Shown here piece after piece: positions 51,620 through 59,800 of a stretch of 64,000 nucleotides of DNA. Below the pieces are notes generated by a model, which saw nothing but the letters and a program-made list of their open reading frames with translations, did not search any database and was not told where the DNA came from. The translations under genes and the position numbers were made by a program. Numbering within the stretch: the stretch's first letter is position 1; each line of letters opens with the position of its first letter. This DNA comes from Chryseobacterium sp. MEBOG06 (lineage in GTDB: Bacteria; Bacteroidota; Bacteroidia; Flavobacteriales; Weeksellaceae), in contig NZ_CP084580.1 in NCBI RefSeq assembly GCF_021869765.1, forward strand, positions 992,001-1,056,000. Reading direction: 5' to 3'.

Positions 51620-52771
51620 TTATTCTAGCCACGAAGTTTTATAAGATGGATCTTCCACTTTTAAGGCTTCTTCTGTAATTTTTAAAGGACGGAAAGGATC
51701 TACCATTACCGCATATTCTTCTGTAAATTTTTTACCGATGCTTCTTTCCATCGCACCAGGGTGAGGTCCATGTACAATTCCTCCCGGGTGAAGGGTAAAG
51801 TCCATAAGATCAATATGGTTACGGCTCATGAAATCTCCTTCTGTATAGAACAGTACCTCATCAGAATCGATATTGGAGTGATTGTAAGGTGCCGGAATAG
51901 CCTGTGGATGATAATCATACATTCTTGCACAGAATGAGCAGACTACAAAATTGTGCCCCTCAAAGTTCTGGTGAACTGGTGGCGGTTGGTGAATTCTTCC
52001 TGTAATCGGTTCGAAATTTTTAATATTGAATTTATAAGGATAGAAATAACCGTCCCAGCCCACTACATCAAACGGATGTGTTGCATAAATGAAGTCTGTG
52101 ATCTGGTTTTCTTTTTTTACTTTGATCAGAAATTCGCCTTTTTCATCTACAGGTTCTTTGAAAGTAGGAGCAATCATATCTCTTTCGCAGAACGGTGAGT
52201 GCTCTAAAAGCTGCCCGAATTCATTTCTGTATCTTTTCGGAGTATAAATGGGAGAGTGGCTCTCCAGTACAAAAAATACAGTATCATCGGATTTCAGTTC
52301 TACCTGATAGATTGTTCCTCTTGGTATAATAAGATAATCACCTGCAACAAATTCAAGATCTCCTACAAATGTTTTTAAAATTCCGGTTCCCTGATGAACA
52401 TATAAAAGTTCATCACATTCAGCATTTTTGTAGAAATAATCCATTGATTTTCTTGGTTTTGCCAATCCCATTTTCAGATCATTGTTCATCAGAAGAATCT
52501 TTCGGCTGTCCATAAAATCGTCTTCAGGAGTGACATTCATTCCTTTGAACATTCTCGGAGCGATGTTTTTCTCTACTGCAATTTTTGGAGTTACATCCTT
52601 TGGTTCGCCTATCGATTTTATCTGGGTAGGGCGGTGCGTATGGTATAGCAAAGAAGAAATACCGTGAAAGCCTTCTGTTCCGAAAAGCTGTTCATAGTAA
52701 AATTTATCTTCCGGAGACTTAAAGGTGGTATGTCTTTTTGGTGGGATATTTCCCGCTAGATGATATCTCAT
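51620..52771 (-). CDS. hmgA: homogentisate 1,2-dioxygenase
   Basis: A 383-residue non-heme iron dioxygenase that opens the homogentisate ring to maleylacetoacetate. The family opening RYHLAGNIPPKRHTTF is present. The iron-binding segment is visible in VCSFCARMYDYHPQ, SDEVLFYTEGDFMSRNHI and LHPGGIVHGPHPGAME, which carry the His/Glu/His ligands. Length is typical of the Bacteroidota form, shorter than the 440-residue human enzyme. It is divergent from the TonB receptor gene, with its own TTG-N21-TAAATTTG promoter. Confidence 0.95.
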   Translation of the reverse strand: MRYHLAGNIPPKRHTTFKSPEDKFYYEQLFGTEGFHGISSLLYHTHRPTQIKSIGEPKDVTPKIAVEKNIAPRMFKGMNVTPEDDFMDSRKILLMNNDLKMGLAKPRKSMDYFYKNAECDELLYVHQGTGILKTFVGDLEFVAGDYLIIPRGTIYQVELKSDDTVFFVLESHSPIYTPKRYRNEFGQLLEHSPFCERDMIAPTFKEPVDEKGEFLIKVKKENQITDFIYATHPFDVVGWDGYFYPYKFNIKNFEPITGRIHQPPPVHQNFEGHNFVVCSFCARMYDYHPQAIPAPYNHSNIDSDEVLFYTEGDFMSRNHIDLMDFTLHPGGIVHGPHPGAMERSIGKKFTEEYAVMVDPFRPLKITEEALKVEDPSYKTSWLE

Positions 52772-52793
52772 TTTACTTTCATATGTAGTTTCT

Positions 52794-52825
52794 CAAATTT
52801 AATCATTTTTCATGAATTGGCTCAA
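52794..52825 (-). promoter_or_regulatory. hmgA promoter
   Basis: TTG (52823-52825) and TAAATTTG (52794-52801) on the minus strand are 21 bases apart, and the box ends 22 bases before the ATG. Confidence 0.6.
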
Positions 52826-52846
52826 TCAATATTTTCTCGTTAAGTT

Positions 52847-52875
52847 TTGTAATTGAAAAATAATTGTTAGATTTG
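52847..52875 (+). promoter_or_regulatory. promoter of the TonB receptor/thioredoxin operon
   Basis: TTTTG (TTG at 52847-52849) and TAGATTTG (52868-52875) are 18 bases apart, giving a start near 52880 and a leader of about 14 bases. It rules out the in-frame ATG-like start at 52864. Confidence 0.75.
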
Positions 52876-52885
52876 TCTAACAATT
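52862..52885. promoter_or_regulatory. perfect 10-bp inverted-repeat operator over the TonB receptor promoter
   Basis: AATTGTTAGA and TCTAACAATT are perfect inverted copies around TTTG. The centre coincides with the -7 box TAGATTTG, so binding must block transcription. The TTAG-N6-CTAA core resembles DtxR/MntR/SirR-type sites; the regulator itself is not in the window. Confidence 0.7.
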
Positions 52886-52893
52886 ATAATTTC

Positions 52894-54963
52894 ATGAAGC
52901 GAATATTATTTTCTATTACTTTTTTGTCGTCTTATTGTTTTGCACAGGAGACAGACAGTTTAAGTTTACATCAAAATAAAAACATAGATTCAGCCAGAGT
53001 TTCTAAAAGGGAGATCAGGACAAGTACTATTGATGACGTAGTAGTTACCGGAACTATAAAACCGATGAGCAGATCCAAAAGTCCCGTGGCGGTGGAAATC
53101 TACGGTCAGAAATTTTTCCAGAAAAACCCGACACCAAGTATTTTTGAAGCAATAGCAATGGTAAACGGCATCAAACCTCAGCTGAACTGCTCTGTCTGCA
53201 ATACCGGAGATATTCACATCAACGGTCTGGAAGGGCCTTATACCATGATCCTGATTGACGGAATGCCCATTGTAAGCTCTCTTTCAACAGTATACGGATT
53301 GAGCGGGATTCCCAATAGTTTAGTAGACAGAATAGAAGTGGTGAAAGGTCCTGCTTCTTCTATCTATGGATCCGAAGCAATGGGAGGAGTGATCAATATT
53401 ATTACCAAAAATGCCTTGACGGCACCCAAACTGAGTGTAGATCTAATGACCACTACATGGAATGAAAATAATATTGATTTTTCAACCAAATTTAATGTAG
53501 GAAAGAATGCCGCTTCTTTATTAAGCTTAAATTATTTCAATTTTAAAGAAAGGATAGACCAGAATAAGGACAATTTCACAGATACCACTTTACAGAGCAG
53601 AATTTCTATCTTTAATAAATGGAATTTTAAACGAAAAGAAAACAGACAGGCAAGTTTCGCCATGAGATATCTGTATGAAGACCGTTTTGGCGGTGAAATG
53701 CAATGGAATAAATCATTTCGTGGAAGTAATGAAGTATATGGGGAAAGTATTTATACCAACAGAGCTGAAATTTTCGGATTGTATGAATGGCCGATGAAAG
53801 AACATATTGTAACTCAGTTCTCTTATAACTACCATGATCAGAATTCATTTTACGGCGCTAATCCATTTAATGCTCTTCAAAAGGTTGCTTTTGTACAAAC
53901 CTATTGGGATAGAAGTTTCGGTAAACATGATATTACTGCCGGACTTACTTTTAAAAGAACTTTTTATGATGACAATACGCCGGGAACTCTTGCTCCGGAC
54001 GGGATAACCAACGCACCTATGAAGTCACCGATTTGGGGAGCCTTTATTCAGGATCAGTGGGAGATTAATGATAAAAACACCTTATTGATCGGATACAGAT
54101 ATGACTATGATAAAATCCATCATTCTGTACATTCACCAAGGTTTGCATGGAAATTTTCCCCAAACCCTTATCATACAATGCGCTTCAATTTTGGAACAGG
54201 CTTTAGGGTAGTCAATTTGTTTACGGAAGATCATGCTGCACTTACGGGTTCCCGTGAAGTGGTTGTGAAATCAGATTTACAGCCGGAAAGATCAGTTAAC
54301 GGTAATTTGAACTATATCTGGAAGATTCCCGTAGGAAACCGTATGCTGAGTCTTGATGCTTCTGCATTTTATACCTATTTCAGTAATAAAATCGTTGGTG
54401 ATTTTGATTCTGATCCCGATAGAATCATTTATGATAATCTTCATGGATATGGAATTTCCAGGGGAGCTTCCCTGAATGCAGATTTCACTTTTCAGTTTCC
54501 TCTCAGTGTTAATCTGGGAGTCACTTACCTTGATGTATACCAGAAATTCGATAATGAAAATCAAAAGACCCAGCAGCTGCATGCCCCCAGATGGAGTGGA
54601 ACTTATAGCCTGAGTTACAGGCTTCCAAATAATCTGACTGTAGATTTCACCGGACAGTTTTACGGACCAATGAGACTTCCGGTTTTACCTAACGACTACC
54701 GTCCTGAATATTCGCCATTCTATTCTCTTGCTAATATTCAGGTTTCAAAAAGTTTCAAATCCGGATTCGAAGTGTATTGCGGGTTGAAAAATTTGTTCAA
54801 TTTTACGCCTAAAGATCCTCTTATGAGGCCATTTGATCCCTTTGATAAACATGTTGATGATCCAGTGGGCAATCCCAATCATTATACCTTTGATACAGCT
54901 TATGGCTATGCGCCCATGCAGGGTATCCGGGGATTCCTGGGAGTGAAATACACTTTAAAATGA
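52894..54963 (+). CDS. TonB-dependent receptor, plug with CxxC, probable metal or siderophore/heme uptake
   Basis: A 689-residue outer-membrane receptor. The signal peptide (MKRILFSITFLSSYCFAQ) is followed by a TonB box-like DDVVVTGTIKPM and a plug with LNCSVCNTGDIHINGLEGPY, where a Cys-x2-Cys pair lies in a loop. VVKGPASSIYGSEAMGGVINIITKN ends the plug (only its first part is quoted as VVKGPASSIYGSEAMGG). The barrel ends RGFLGVKYTLK. BtuB/CirA-like length. It overlaps the thioredoxin-like gene by 4 bases. The operator over its promoter and the Cys pair suggest metal-linked uptake, but the ligand is not proven. Confidence 0.9.
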   Translation: MKRILFSITFLSSYCFAQETDSLSLHQNKNIDSARVSKREIRTSTIDDVVVTGTIKPMSRSKSPVAVEIYGQKFFQKNPTPSIFEAIAMVNGIKPQLNCSVCNTGDIHINGLEGPYTMILIDGMPIVSSLSTVYGLSGIPNSLVDRIEVVKGPASSIYGSEAMGGVINIITKNALTAPKLSVDLMTTTWNENNIDFSTKFNVGKNAASLLSLNYFNFKERIDQNKDNFTDTTLQSRISIFNKWNFKRKENRQASFAMRYLYEDRFGGEMQWNKSFRGSNEVYGESIYTNRAEIFGLYEWPMKEHIVTQFSYNYHDQNSFYGANPFNALQKVAFVQTYWDRSFGKHDITAGLTFKRTFYDDNTPGTLAPDGITNAPMKSPIWGAFIQDQWEINDKNTLLIGYRYDYDKIHHSVHSPRFAWKFSPNPYHTMRFNFGTGFRVVNLFTEDHAALTGSREVVVKSDLQPERSVNGNLNYIWKIPVGNRMLSLDASAFYTYFSNKIVGDFDSDPDRIIYDNLHGYGISRGASLNADFTFQFPLSVNLGVTYLDVYQKFDNENQKTQQLHAPRWSGTYSLSYRLPNNLTVDFTGQFYGPMRLPVLPNDYRPEYSPFYSLANIQVSKSFKSGFEVYCGLKNLFNFTPKDPLMRPFDPFDKHVDDPVGNPNHYTFDTAYGYAPMQGIRGFLGVKYTLK

Positions 54964-55421
54964 AAAAATTAGCTTTATTTTTAATGTTAGTGCCCTGTTT
55001 TTATCTGTCTCAGATGAAGACAGGCACTTTTTCTGAACTTGAAAATTGGCAGAAAAAAGATCCGAAACCAATTGTTATCCATATTTATACAGATTGGTGC
55101 ATGATCTGTAAAATTGAATCTTTTAATCTAAATAAAGATAAAGAATTGGTTGACATGATGAATGAACATTTTTATTTTATCAACTTTGAGGCAGAGAAGA
55201 CAAAAGAAAAGATCCGGTTTCAGGATCATGAGTTTAATTATTTGTCCAATGGAAGTTCAGGAATTCATGAGCTGGTATTAGCACTTTCTAAAAATAAAAA
55301 CCAGCCTGTTTATCCGTTGTGGATATTTCTTGATAAGCATCAGAGTTTAGTATGTTATCATGAGGGGCAGATGACGTCTGAAAAAATGAAGCAGAAACTG
55401 TTGGAAATTTCGGCTTTGTAA
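54960..55421 (+). CDS. exported thioredoxin-family protein
   Basis: A 153-residue periplasmic thioredoxin-fold protein. A signal peptide (LFLMLVPCFYLSQ) precedes the redox motif YTDWCMICK (Cys-Met-Ile-Cys, about residue 45), typical of DsbD-gamma-like thioredoxins. LWIFLDKHQSLVCYHEG gives the cis-Pro side of the fold, though the usual cis-Pro is not clear by eye. Its ATG overlaps the receptor stop (ATGA), so the two are translationally coupled. It may keep the receptor's or ligand's thiols reduced. Confidence 0.9.
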   Translation: MKKLALFLMLVPCFYLSQMKTGTFSELENWQKKDPKPIVIHIYTDWCMICKIESFNLNKDKELVDMMNEHFYFINFEAEKTKEKIRFQDHEFNYLSNGSSGIHELVLALSKNKNQPVYPLWIFLDKHQSLVCYHEGQMTSEKMKQKLLEISAL

Positions 55422-55445
55422 TTGAATGTTATTTATATATTATTT

Positions 55446-55492
55446 CTCACAGATTACACAGATGTTTATGTAAAATCTGCGTGAGTTTTTTT
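55446..55492 (+). terminator. terminator of the receptor/thioredoxin operon
   Basis: CTCACAGATT pairs with AATCTGCGTGAG (two-base bulge), then seven T's. Confidence 0.75.
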
Positions 55493-55506
55493 AATGTTTC
55501 TGGGGT

Positions 55507-55638
55507 TTGTTGGAAAATGCGAAGGCGCAAAGCTTTTCTGTTTTTAAGTCGCAAGGATTTATAATTTATAGATCATTTCTTGCGTCTTAAAAATAACATA
55601 TAATTTATTCTTCTTTGCGCCGTTGCGTTTTCCAACAA
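55507..55638. repeat. 132-bp imperfect palindromic element
   Basis: The left arm TTGTTGGAAAATGCGAAGG...CGCAAAG (55507-55532) is matched by the complement of the right arm 55613-55638, with three differences in 26 bases. An inner pair, TTTTTAAGTCGCAAG and its complement CTTGCGTCTTAAAAA, extends the stem. Fragments of the same family lie after the HxlR gene (57676-57780 and 57825-57890). Confidence 0.7.
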
Positions 55639-55651
55639 AATAAATTTTAAT

Positions 55652-56122
55652 TTAAATCCCCGCATCTATCAACACTGCCAGTTGAATGCACGGTTCATCA
55701 GAACGGTTGCTCCATGCATGGTTGGTTCCCCTTTGAATAACGATGTCACCCGGTTTCAGCAGAGTCTCTCCTTCATCCATGATCAGATATAATTCTCCTG
55801 AAAGAATGATGATGTAATCCAGGGTTGGAGTTTTGTGCATCATTGGATGAGGTTCTCCACTTTTCCATTCCATTCCTAAGTCTTCATCAGGAGGAACCAC
55901 AACATACCGGAAGTAGGTTCCGTTTTTGGGGGTGTGCGGAAATCCTGTATTGGGAATTGTTGTTTCAAAATCTAAGCTTGCCGGCATCTTTTGGGTATTC
56001 CATACATCAGAAATGATCAACCCCGGAAAATGTTCCACAGCGTTTTCTGTTTGCTGGTCTTCCATGATAATGGATTTTCCGTCTTTAATTCCTGTTACAA
56101 TACGTCTTGGTATTTTGTTCAT
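55652..56122 (-). CDS. cupin domain-containing protein
   Basis: A 156-residue small cupin. PPDEDLGMEWKSGEPHPMMH carries the first motif with metal His, and LKPGDIVIQRGTNHAWSN the second motif with the closing His (about residue 136). LDYIIILSGELYLIMDEGE lies between them. No catalytic assignment is possible, but metal ligands look complete. It follows the zinc-type alcohol dehydrogenase gene by 3 bases and is probably in the HxlR-controlled operon. Confidence 0.9.
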   Translation of the reverse strand: MNKIPRRIVTGIKDGKSIIMEDQQTENAVEHFPGLIISDVWNTQKMPASLDFETTIPNTGFPHTPKNGTYFRYVVVPPDEDLGMEWKSGEPHPMMHKTPTLDYIIILSGELYLIMDEGETLLKPGDIVIQRGTNHAWSNRSDEPCIQLAVLIDAGI

Positions 56123-56125
56123 AGA

Positions 56126-57115
56126 TTAATGTTTCATGATAAGTTTATGACCTTGTGTCTGATTGTTTTTTAAAATAGTATGAGCCCGCAAAACCGTTTC
56201 CAGAGAAAGGCTTCCAATGATTTTATACAGAGGGGGAGTAATAACATGGGTTTCAATGAGTTTTTTTATTTCCATTAAACTGGCTTGGTAATAATCATAG
56301 TTTCTGATCATACTGTAAGCATAATTGGATATGTTCATAATCAAAGTTCCTTTATTGAAAAGGAGTTCATGAGCATATTTAGTAACCAGAGCAGTTACAT
56401 CTACGTAGGTTCCATTTATTTTTAAAACTTCTGCAGTGACTTCTGCCATATAATTTCCTACCAGATCAATTCCGTAATCGAAAGGCTTGCTATTATTGGA
56501 TTTTAAAATGTTTTCGGTAATATTTTCTTCTTTATAATTGATGATCTGATCATCTTGTAAACCCATATTGAGCAGAATCTGTCTGTTTTCTTCACTTCCA
56601 ACAGTAGCTGTGATCTGCCGGATGTCATGAGCTAATAACAGTTTGATTAAAAATGAACCTACCCCTCCGGCAGCACCTGTTATAAGAATAGAATCCTCCG
56701 GATGCAGTTCCAGGCGGTTAAAGATCTGTAAAGAAGTCATTCCTGCTGAAGGAATGGAAGCTGCCTGTTCAAAAGAAATATTTTTTGGTTTGAGTGAAAC
56801 AATAGCATCAGGAACTGCAATAAATTCTGCATAGCTTCCGTTGCTTCCCATAGAGCCGCTGCCACAATATACTTCATCTCCGATGTTGAACTGAGTAACT
56901 GCACTTCCTTTTTCTACAATAATTCCGGATAATTCCCGTCCTAATATGGGGGAACTGATTAATTTACGTTCCAATTCATTTTCCAGCATCTGATAATCGA
57001 TAGGATTAAAACCGCTTGCTTTAATCTGAATTAAAACTTCATGGTTTTTGGGGTGAGGTTTCTCAGAATGACCATCTTCAAGCTGAAAATTTTTATTTAA
57101 AATGACTGTTTTCAT
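56126..57115 (-). CDS. NADP-dependent quinone oxidoreductase-like (MDR family) protein
   Basis: A 329-residue medium-chain reductase without the zinc-ligand Cys cluster, so of the zeta-crystallin/quinone-reductase type. FNPIDYQMLENE and LGRELSGIIVEKGSAVTQF are in the N-terminal domain, the NADP-binding GAAGGVGSFLIKLLLAH is near residue 144, and the protein ends with the usual GHKLIMKH. It would reduce quinones or enones with NADPH. It is divergent from the HxlR regulator; this layout is typical of electrophile-responsive pairs. Cupin gene follows after 3 bases. Confidence 0.92.
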   Translation of the reverse strand: MKTVILNKNFQLEDGHSEKPHPKNHEVLIQIKASGFNPIDYQMLENELERKLISSPILGRELSGIIVEKGSAVTQFNIGDEVYCGSGSMGSNGSYAEFIAVPDAIVSLKPKNISFEQAASIPSAGMTSLQIFNRLELHPEDSILITGAAGGVGSFLIKLLLAHDIRQITATVGSEENRQILLNMGLQDDQIINYKEENITENILKSNNSKPFDYGIDLVGNYMAEVTAEVLKINGTYVDVTALVTKYAHELLFNKGTLIMNISNYAYSMIRNYDYYQASLMEIKKLIETHVITPPLYKIIGSLSLETVLRAHTILKNNQTQGHKLIMKH

Positions 57116-57217
57116 AGGTAGATATTTATTATTTCAAAGGGTATGTGCCATCATAGTTTCTTCATCAGTATTGATGTTTGAGAAATTATGAAGATTTGAT
57201 ATTGCTAATTGGAAAGA

Positions 57218-57225
57218 CAAATGTA
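57218..57225 (-). promoter_or_regulatory. -7 promoter box of the quinone oxidoreductase/cupin operon
   Basis: TACATTTG on the minus strand, 102 bases upstream of the ATG. Confidence 0.45.
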
Positions 57226-57239
57226 AATACGGAATAGTT

Positions 57240-57247
57240 TATATTTG
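57240..57247 (+). promoter_or_regulatory. -7 promoter box of the HxlR gene
   Basis: TATATTTG on the + strand. The predicted start lies inside the TACTAGTTA repeats. Confidence 0.5.
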
Positions 57248-57248
57248 C

Positions 57249-57276
57249 TACTAGTTAACTAATGGTTACTAGTTAC
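57249..57276. promoter_or_regulatory. direct-repeat operator at the HxlR gene start
   Basis: TACTAGTTA occurs at 57249-57257 and again at 57268-57276, 19 bases apart (about two helix turns), with GTTAACTAATGGTTAC between them. The site covers the predicted transcript start, so autorepression is likely. Confidence 0.6.
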
Positions 57277-57291
57277 CTTCATGAAACTATT

Positions 57292-57669
57292 ATGGCAAAA
57301 ATTATTGAAAACGGGATCGAAAGAGAAGCAAACTGTACAGAAGAGTTGTTTGCTATGCGTGACAGTCTGGATGTGTTGGGTGGAAAATGGAAGCTGATGA
57401 TTTTAAGATATCTTACCAACAGGCCGGATCAAAAGATTCATTTTAAAAAACTGGAACGGAGTATTGAAGGAATTTCTGCTAAAATGTTGAGTAAAGAATT
57501 AAAAGAATTGGAAATCAATTTGTTGGTTACAAGAACTATACAGGATACCAAACCAATCACTGTAACTTATGCAGTAACTGAATATGGAAAATCCGTATTT
57601 CCTGTTACTGAAACATTAGTAAATTGGGGACTGCTTCATAGAGAGAAGATCAAAGAGTCGATGAAGTAG
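57292..57669 (+). CDS. HxlR family transcriptional regulator
   Basis: A 125-residue winged-helix regulator. The family core NCTEELFAMRDSLDVLGGKW is followed by the helix KLMILRYLTNRPDQKIHFKK and ISAKMLSKELKELEINLLVT, then PITVTYAVTEYGKSVFP in the wing. The ATG at 57292 is preferred because the earlier ATG at 57262 lies inside the operator repeats. One Cys (Cys15 or so, in REANCTEE) is in the position used as a redox sensor by several HxlR proteins. It is divergent from a quinone reductase/cupin operon that it probably represses. Its last codons are duplicated downstream. Confidence 0.93.
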   Translation: MAKIIENGIEREANCTEELFAMRDSLDVLGGKWKLMILRYLTNRPDQKIHFKKLERSIEGISAKMLSKELKELEINLLVTRTIQDTKPITVTYAVTEYGKSVFPVTETLVNWGLLHREKIKESMK

Positions 57670-57803
57670 TTTTGATTGTTTGGAGGGTGCAAAGACACAA
57701 TTTTTTCCCCTTTTATTAATTCCTTGCTATAATAAAGTATTAAATTTCTTAGCGCCTTACAGATTACCAACAGATATTGTTTTATAGAGAGAAGATCAAA
57801 GAG
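57635..57803 (+). repeat. direct repeat of the HxlR gene's 3' end
   Basis: The segment 57635-57657 (TTCATAGAGAGAAGATCAAAGAG in part) recurs at 57781-57803 with one base changed, followed in both copies by a related repeat (57676 onward and 57825 onward). The second copy is outside any gene. The unit spacing is 146 bases. Confidence 0.75.
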
Positions 57804-57824
57804 ATAATGATGTAGTTTCAATAG

Positions 57825-57890
57825 GTTGGAAAACGCAAAGACGGAAAGTTTCCCATTAAAGATGCTTTAAGGCAAGGATTTTATCTTCGA
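57825..57890 (+). repeat. partial copy of the palindromic element
   Basis: GTTGGAAAACGCAAAGACGG and, 40 bases on, TTTAAGGCAAGGATTTT match the left half of the element at 55507-55638 with few changes. The stretch 57670-58050 otherwise holds no gene that I can see. Confidence 0.6.
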
Positions 57891-58050
57891 TAAAATTGTA
57901 TACTGTTGAATACGAGTTTAACCAATCTTGCTGATTATAAGATGATATTATTAAATTCACTTTTGACTTTTTTATTGTCAAAAAGTATTGTTTTAAAGTG
58001 TGTTATAAAAACGGAGAGTACTTCCGAAGTATAATTTAATCAATAAAAAA

Positions 58051-58087
58051 AATCCTCAGTCTAACCCGAAAAGTAGAGTTGAGGATT
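58051..58087 (-). terminator. terminator of the glycine-betaine ABC operon
   Basis: AATCCTCA pairs with TGAGGATT, extended by inner pairs, with a T run on the minus strand. Confidence 0.85.
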
Positions 58088-58115
58088 TTTAGTAATACGA
58101 AATTGTATCGTTATA

Positions 58116-58970
58116 TTAATTTTTATCTAACCATGATTTTACCAGTTCAGAATGATCTTTTGCCCATTCTTTAGCAGCGGCTTCTTTATTTTTACTCTGT
58201 TCCATTTTTATTAAAAGATCTGACATATTTTCATCATCCAAATGGAATTTGGAAAAGAACTTTGCCAGTTCCGGATGATCTTTATCAAAGCTTTTTCGGG
58301 CATATGTTTTAATCTGCTCTGCTTCACCGAAGATCTTTTTTGGATCATCAAGAAACTTAAGCTTCATTTTACCAAACATCCAATGGGGCTGCCATCCTGT
58401 GACCACAATCCACTGTTTACGTTGTATGGCATTCTGAAGCTCGGTGATCATCGCAATGGTAGAGGAGTTGATCTGTTTATAATCCAGTTTATAATCAATA
58501 ATCGCTTTATCTGTTCCAGATGCTAATCCCGCTCCTTTTTCAATTCCAATGATTCTATGACTGAATTGATCCTGATATTGTTTTAGTTGTTCAATTGAAT
58601 GAATAGGAACATAGTCCGGAACTACCAATCCTATACGACCGTTGTCGTAGCTTGTTCCGAGATGAGTTAATTCTGGAAATTTAGCTAATTTTTTAGCATG
58701 TGTATGTGGGAGCCAGACTCCCATGAAAAGGTCTGTATCTTCATTATTCATCGAGGCCAGAATCATATCTGTAGAGGCTTTTTGAATAATGACATGATAC
58801 CCCTGCTGGTCCAAGATAGCCTTTGCAAGGTGTGTCATCGCAACATCTTCTGCCCAGCCATCTACCATTCCTATGGTTATATACTTAGAGTTTTTTATAT
58901 TTTCGCACGAATTTAATGTTGCAAAAATCATCATTAACACGGGAAAAAATAGATATTTTAACTTTTTCAT
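58116..58970 (-). CDS. glycine betaine ABC transporter, substrate-binding lipoprotein
   Basis: A 284-residue binding protein of the OpuAC/ProX type, with a lipoprotein signal (FATLNSC, lipid Cys22). The opening ITIGMVDGWAEDVAMTHLAK and TDLFMGVWLPHTH, with the Trp residues that cage the quaternary ammonium group, are present, as is VVTGWQPHWMFGKMKL. It delivers betaine or a related osmolyte to the permease. It is the last gene of a tight operon (one base after the permease gene), separate from the permease polypeptide, unlike OpuA fusions. Confidence 0.92.
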   Translation of the reverse strand: MKKLKYLFFPVLMMIFATLNSCENIKNSKYITIGMVDGWAEDVAMTHLAKAILDQQGYHVIIQKASTDMILASMNNEDTDLFMGVWLPHTHAKKLAKFPELTHLGTSYDNGRIGLVVPDYVPIHSIEQLKQYQDQFSHRIIGIEKGAGLASGTDKAIIDYKLDYKQINSSTIAMITELQNAIQRKQWIVVTGWQPHWMFGKMKLKFLDDPKKIFGEAEQIKTYARKSFDKDHPELAKFFSKFHLDDENMSDLLIKMEQSKNKEAAAKEWAKDHSELVKSWLDKN

Positions 58971-58971
58971 T

Positions 58972-59799
58972 TTATTGTTTTTTCTTTACAAATCCCTGGG
59001 TAATCCGGTCGAGGATAATGGCTAAAATCACTACGGATAAACCACTTTCAAATCCTAATCCGATATCCAGATTATTAATTCCTTCCAGTACTTTTTCCCC
59101 TAAACCGCCTGCAGCAATCATCCCTGCAATAACCACCATGGATAAGGATAATAGTATCGTTTGGTTGATCCCTGTTAAAATAGTTTTCATAGCTAAAGGA
59201 AGCTCTACTTTAAATAGAATCTGACGGCTGGTCGCTCCAAAGGCCCTTGCCGCTTCTACAATATCTTTCGGAACCGCTTCAATACCCAATGTTGTTAGTC
59301 GCACGGCAGGCGGCATTGCAAAAATAATCGTTGCAAAAGCACCGGGTACTTTCCCGATACTGAAAAATAATACTGCAGGAATCAGGTAGACAAATGCAGG
59401 CATTGTCTGCATCAAATCCAGTAAAGGGCGTATGATTTTTGCGGCTACTTTGCTTTTTGCCGCAAAAATTCCCAGAGGAATAGAAAAAATCAGGGCTGTA
59501 AGAGTTGATACAAAAATAAGCGCCAGGGTTTCCATGGTTTCTTTCCATAATCCCATTAAAAATATTAAACTCAGTCCGGCTGCGGTTACCACAGCAACAC
59601 CTTTTCCGGCTTTCCATAATGCCAGTAGTGTAAAGAAGAGAATAATAACATAAAAGGGAGTGTTTACAAGAACCCATTCGATCCCCATGATGGAGGAGTT
59701 TCCTATATGTTTTATGACATCAAATACAGGTTTTCCATTTTCTGTGAGCCAATTGATTGCAGTTTCTACATATTGACCTATATCTATAGTTTTATTCAT
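58972..59799 (-). CDS. glycine betaine ABC transporter permease
   Basis: A 275-residue inner-membrane permease of the OpuAB/ProW type with about six helices. The EAA-like loop AARAFGATSRQILFKVELPL (about residues 190-210) is the ATPase-contact motif, and IIAGMIAAGGLGEKVLEGI (about 235) lies in the last transmembrane region. It sits between the ATPase and binding-protein genes with one-base gaps, so the three subunits are made together. Confidence 0.93.
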   Translation of the reverse strand: MNKTIDIGQYVETAINWLTENGKPVFDVIKHIGNSSIMGIEWVLVNTPFYVIILFFTLLALWKAGKGVAVVTAAGLSLIFLMGLWKETMETLALIFVSTLTALIFSIPLGIFAAKSKVAAKIIRPLLDLMQTMPAFVYLIPAVLFFSIGKVPGAFATIIFAMPPAVRLTTLGIEAVPKDIVEAARAFGATSRQILFKVELPLAMKTILTGINQTILLSLSMVVIAGMIAAGGLGEKVLEGINNLDIGLGFESGLSVVILAIILDRITQGFVKKKQ

Positions 59800-59800
59800 C

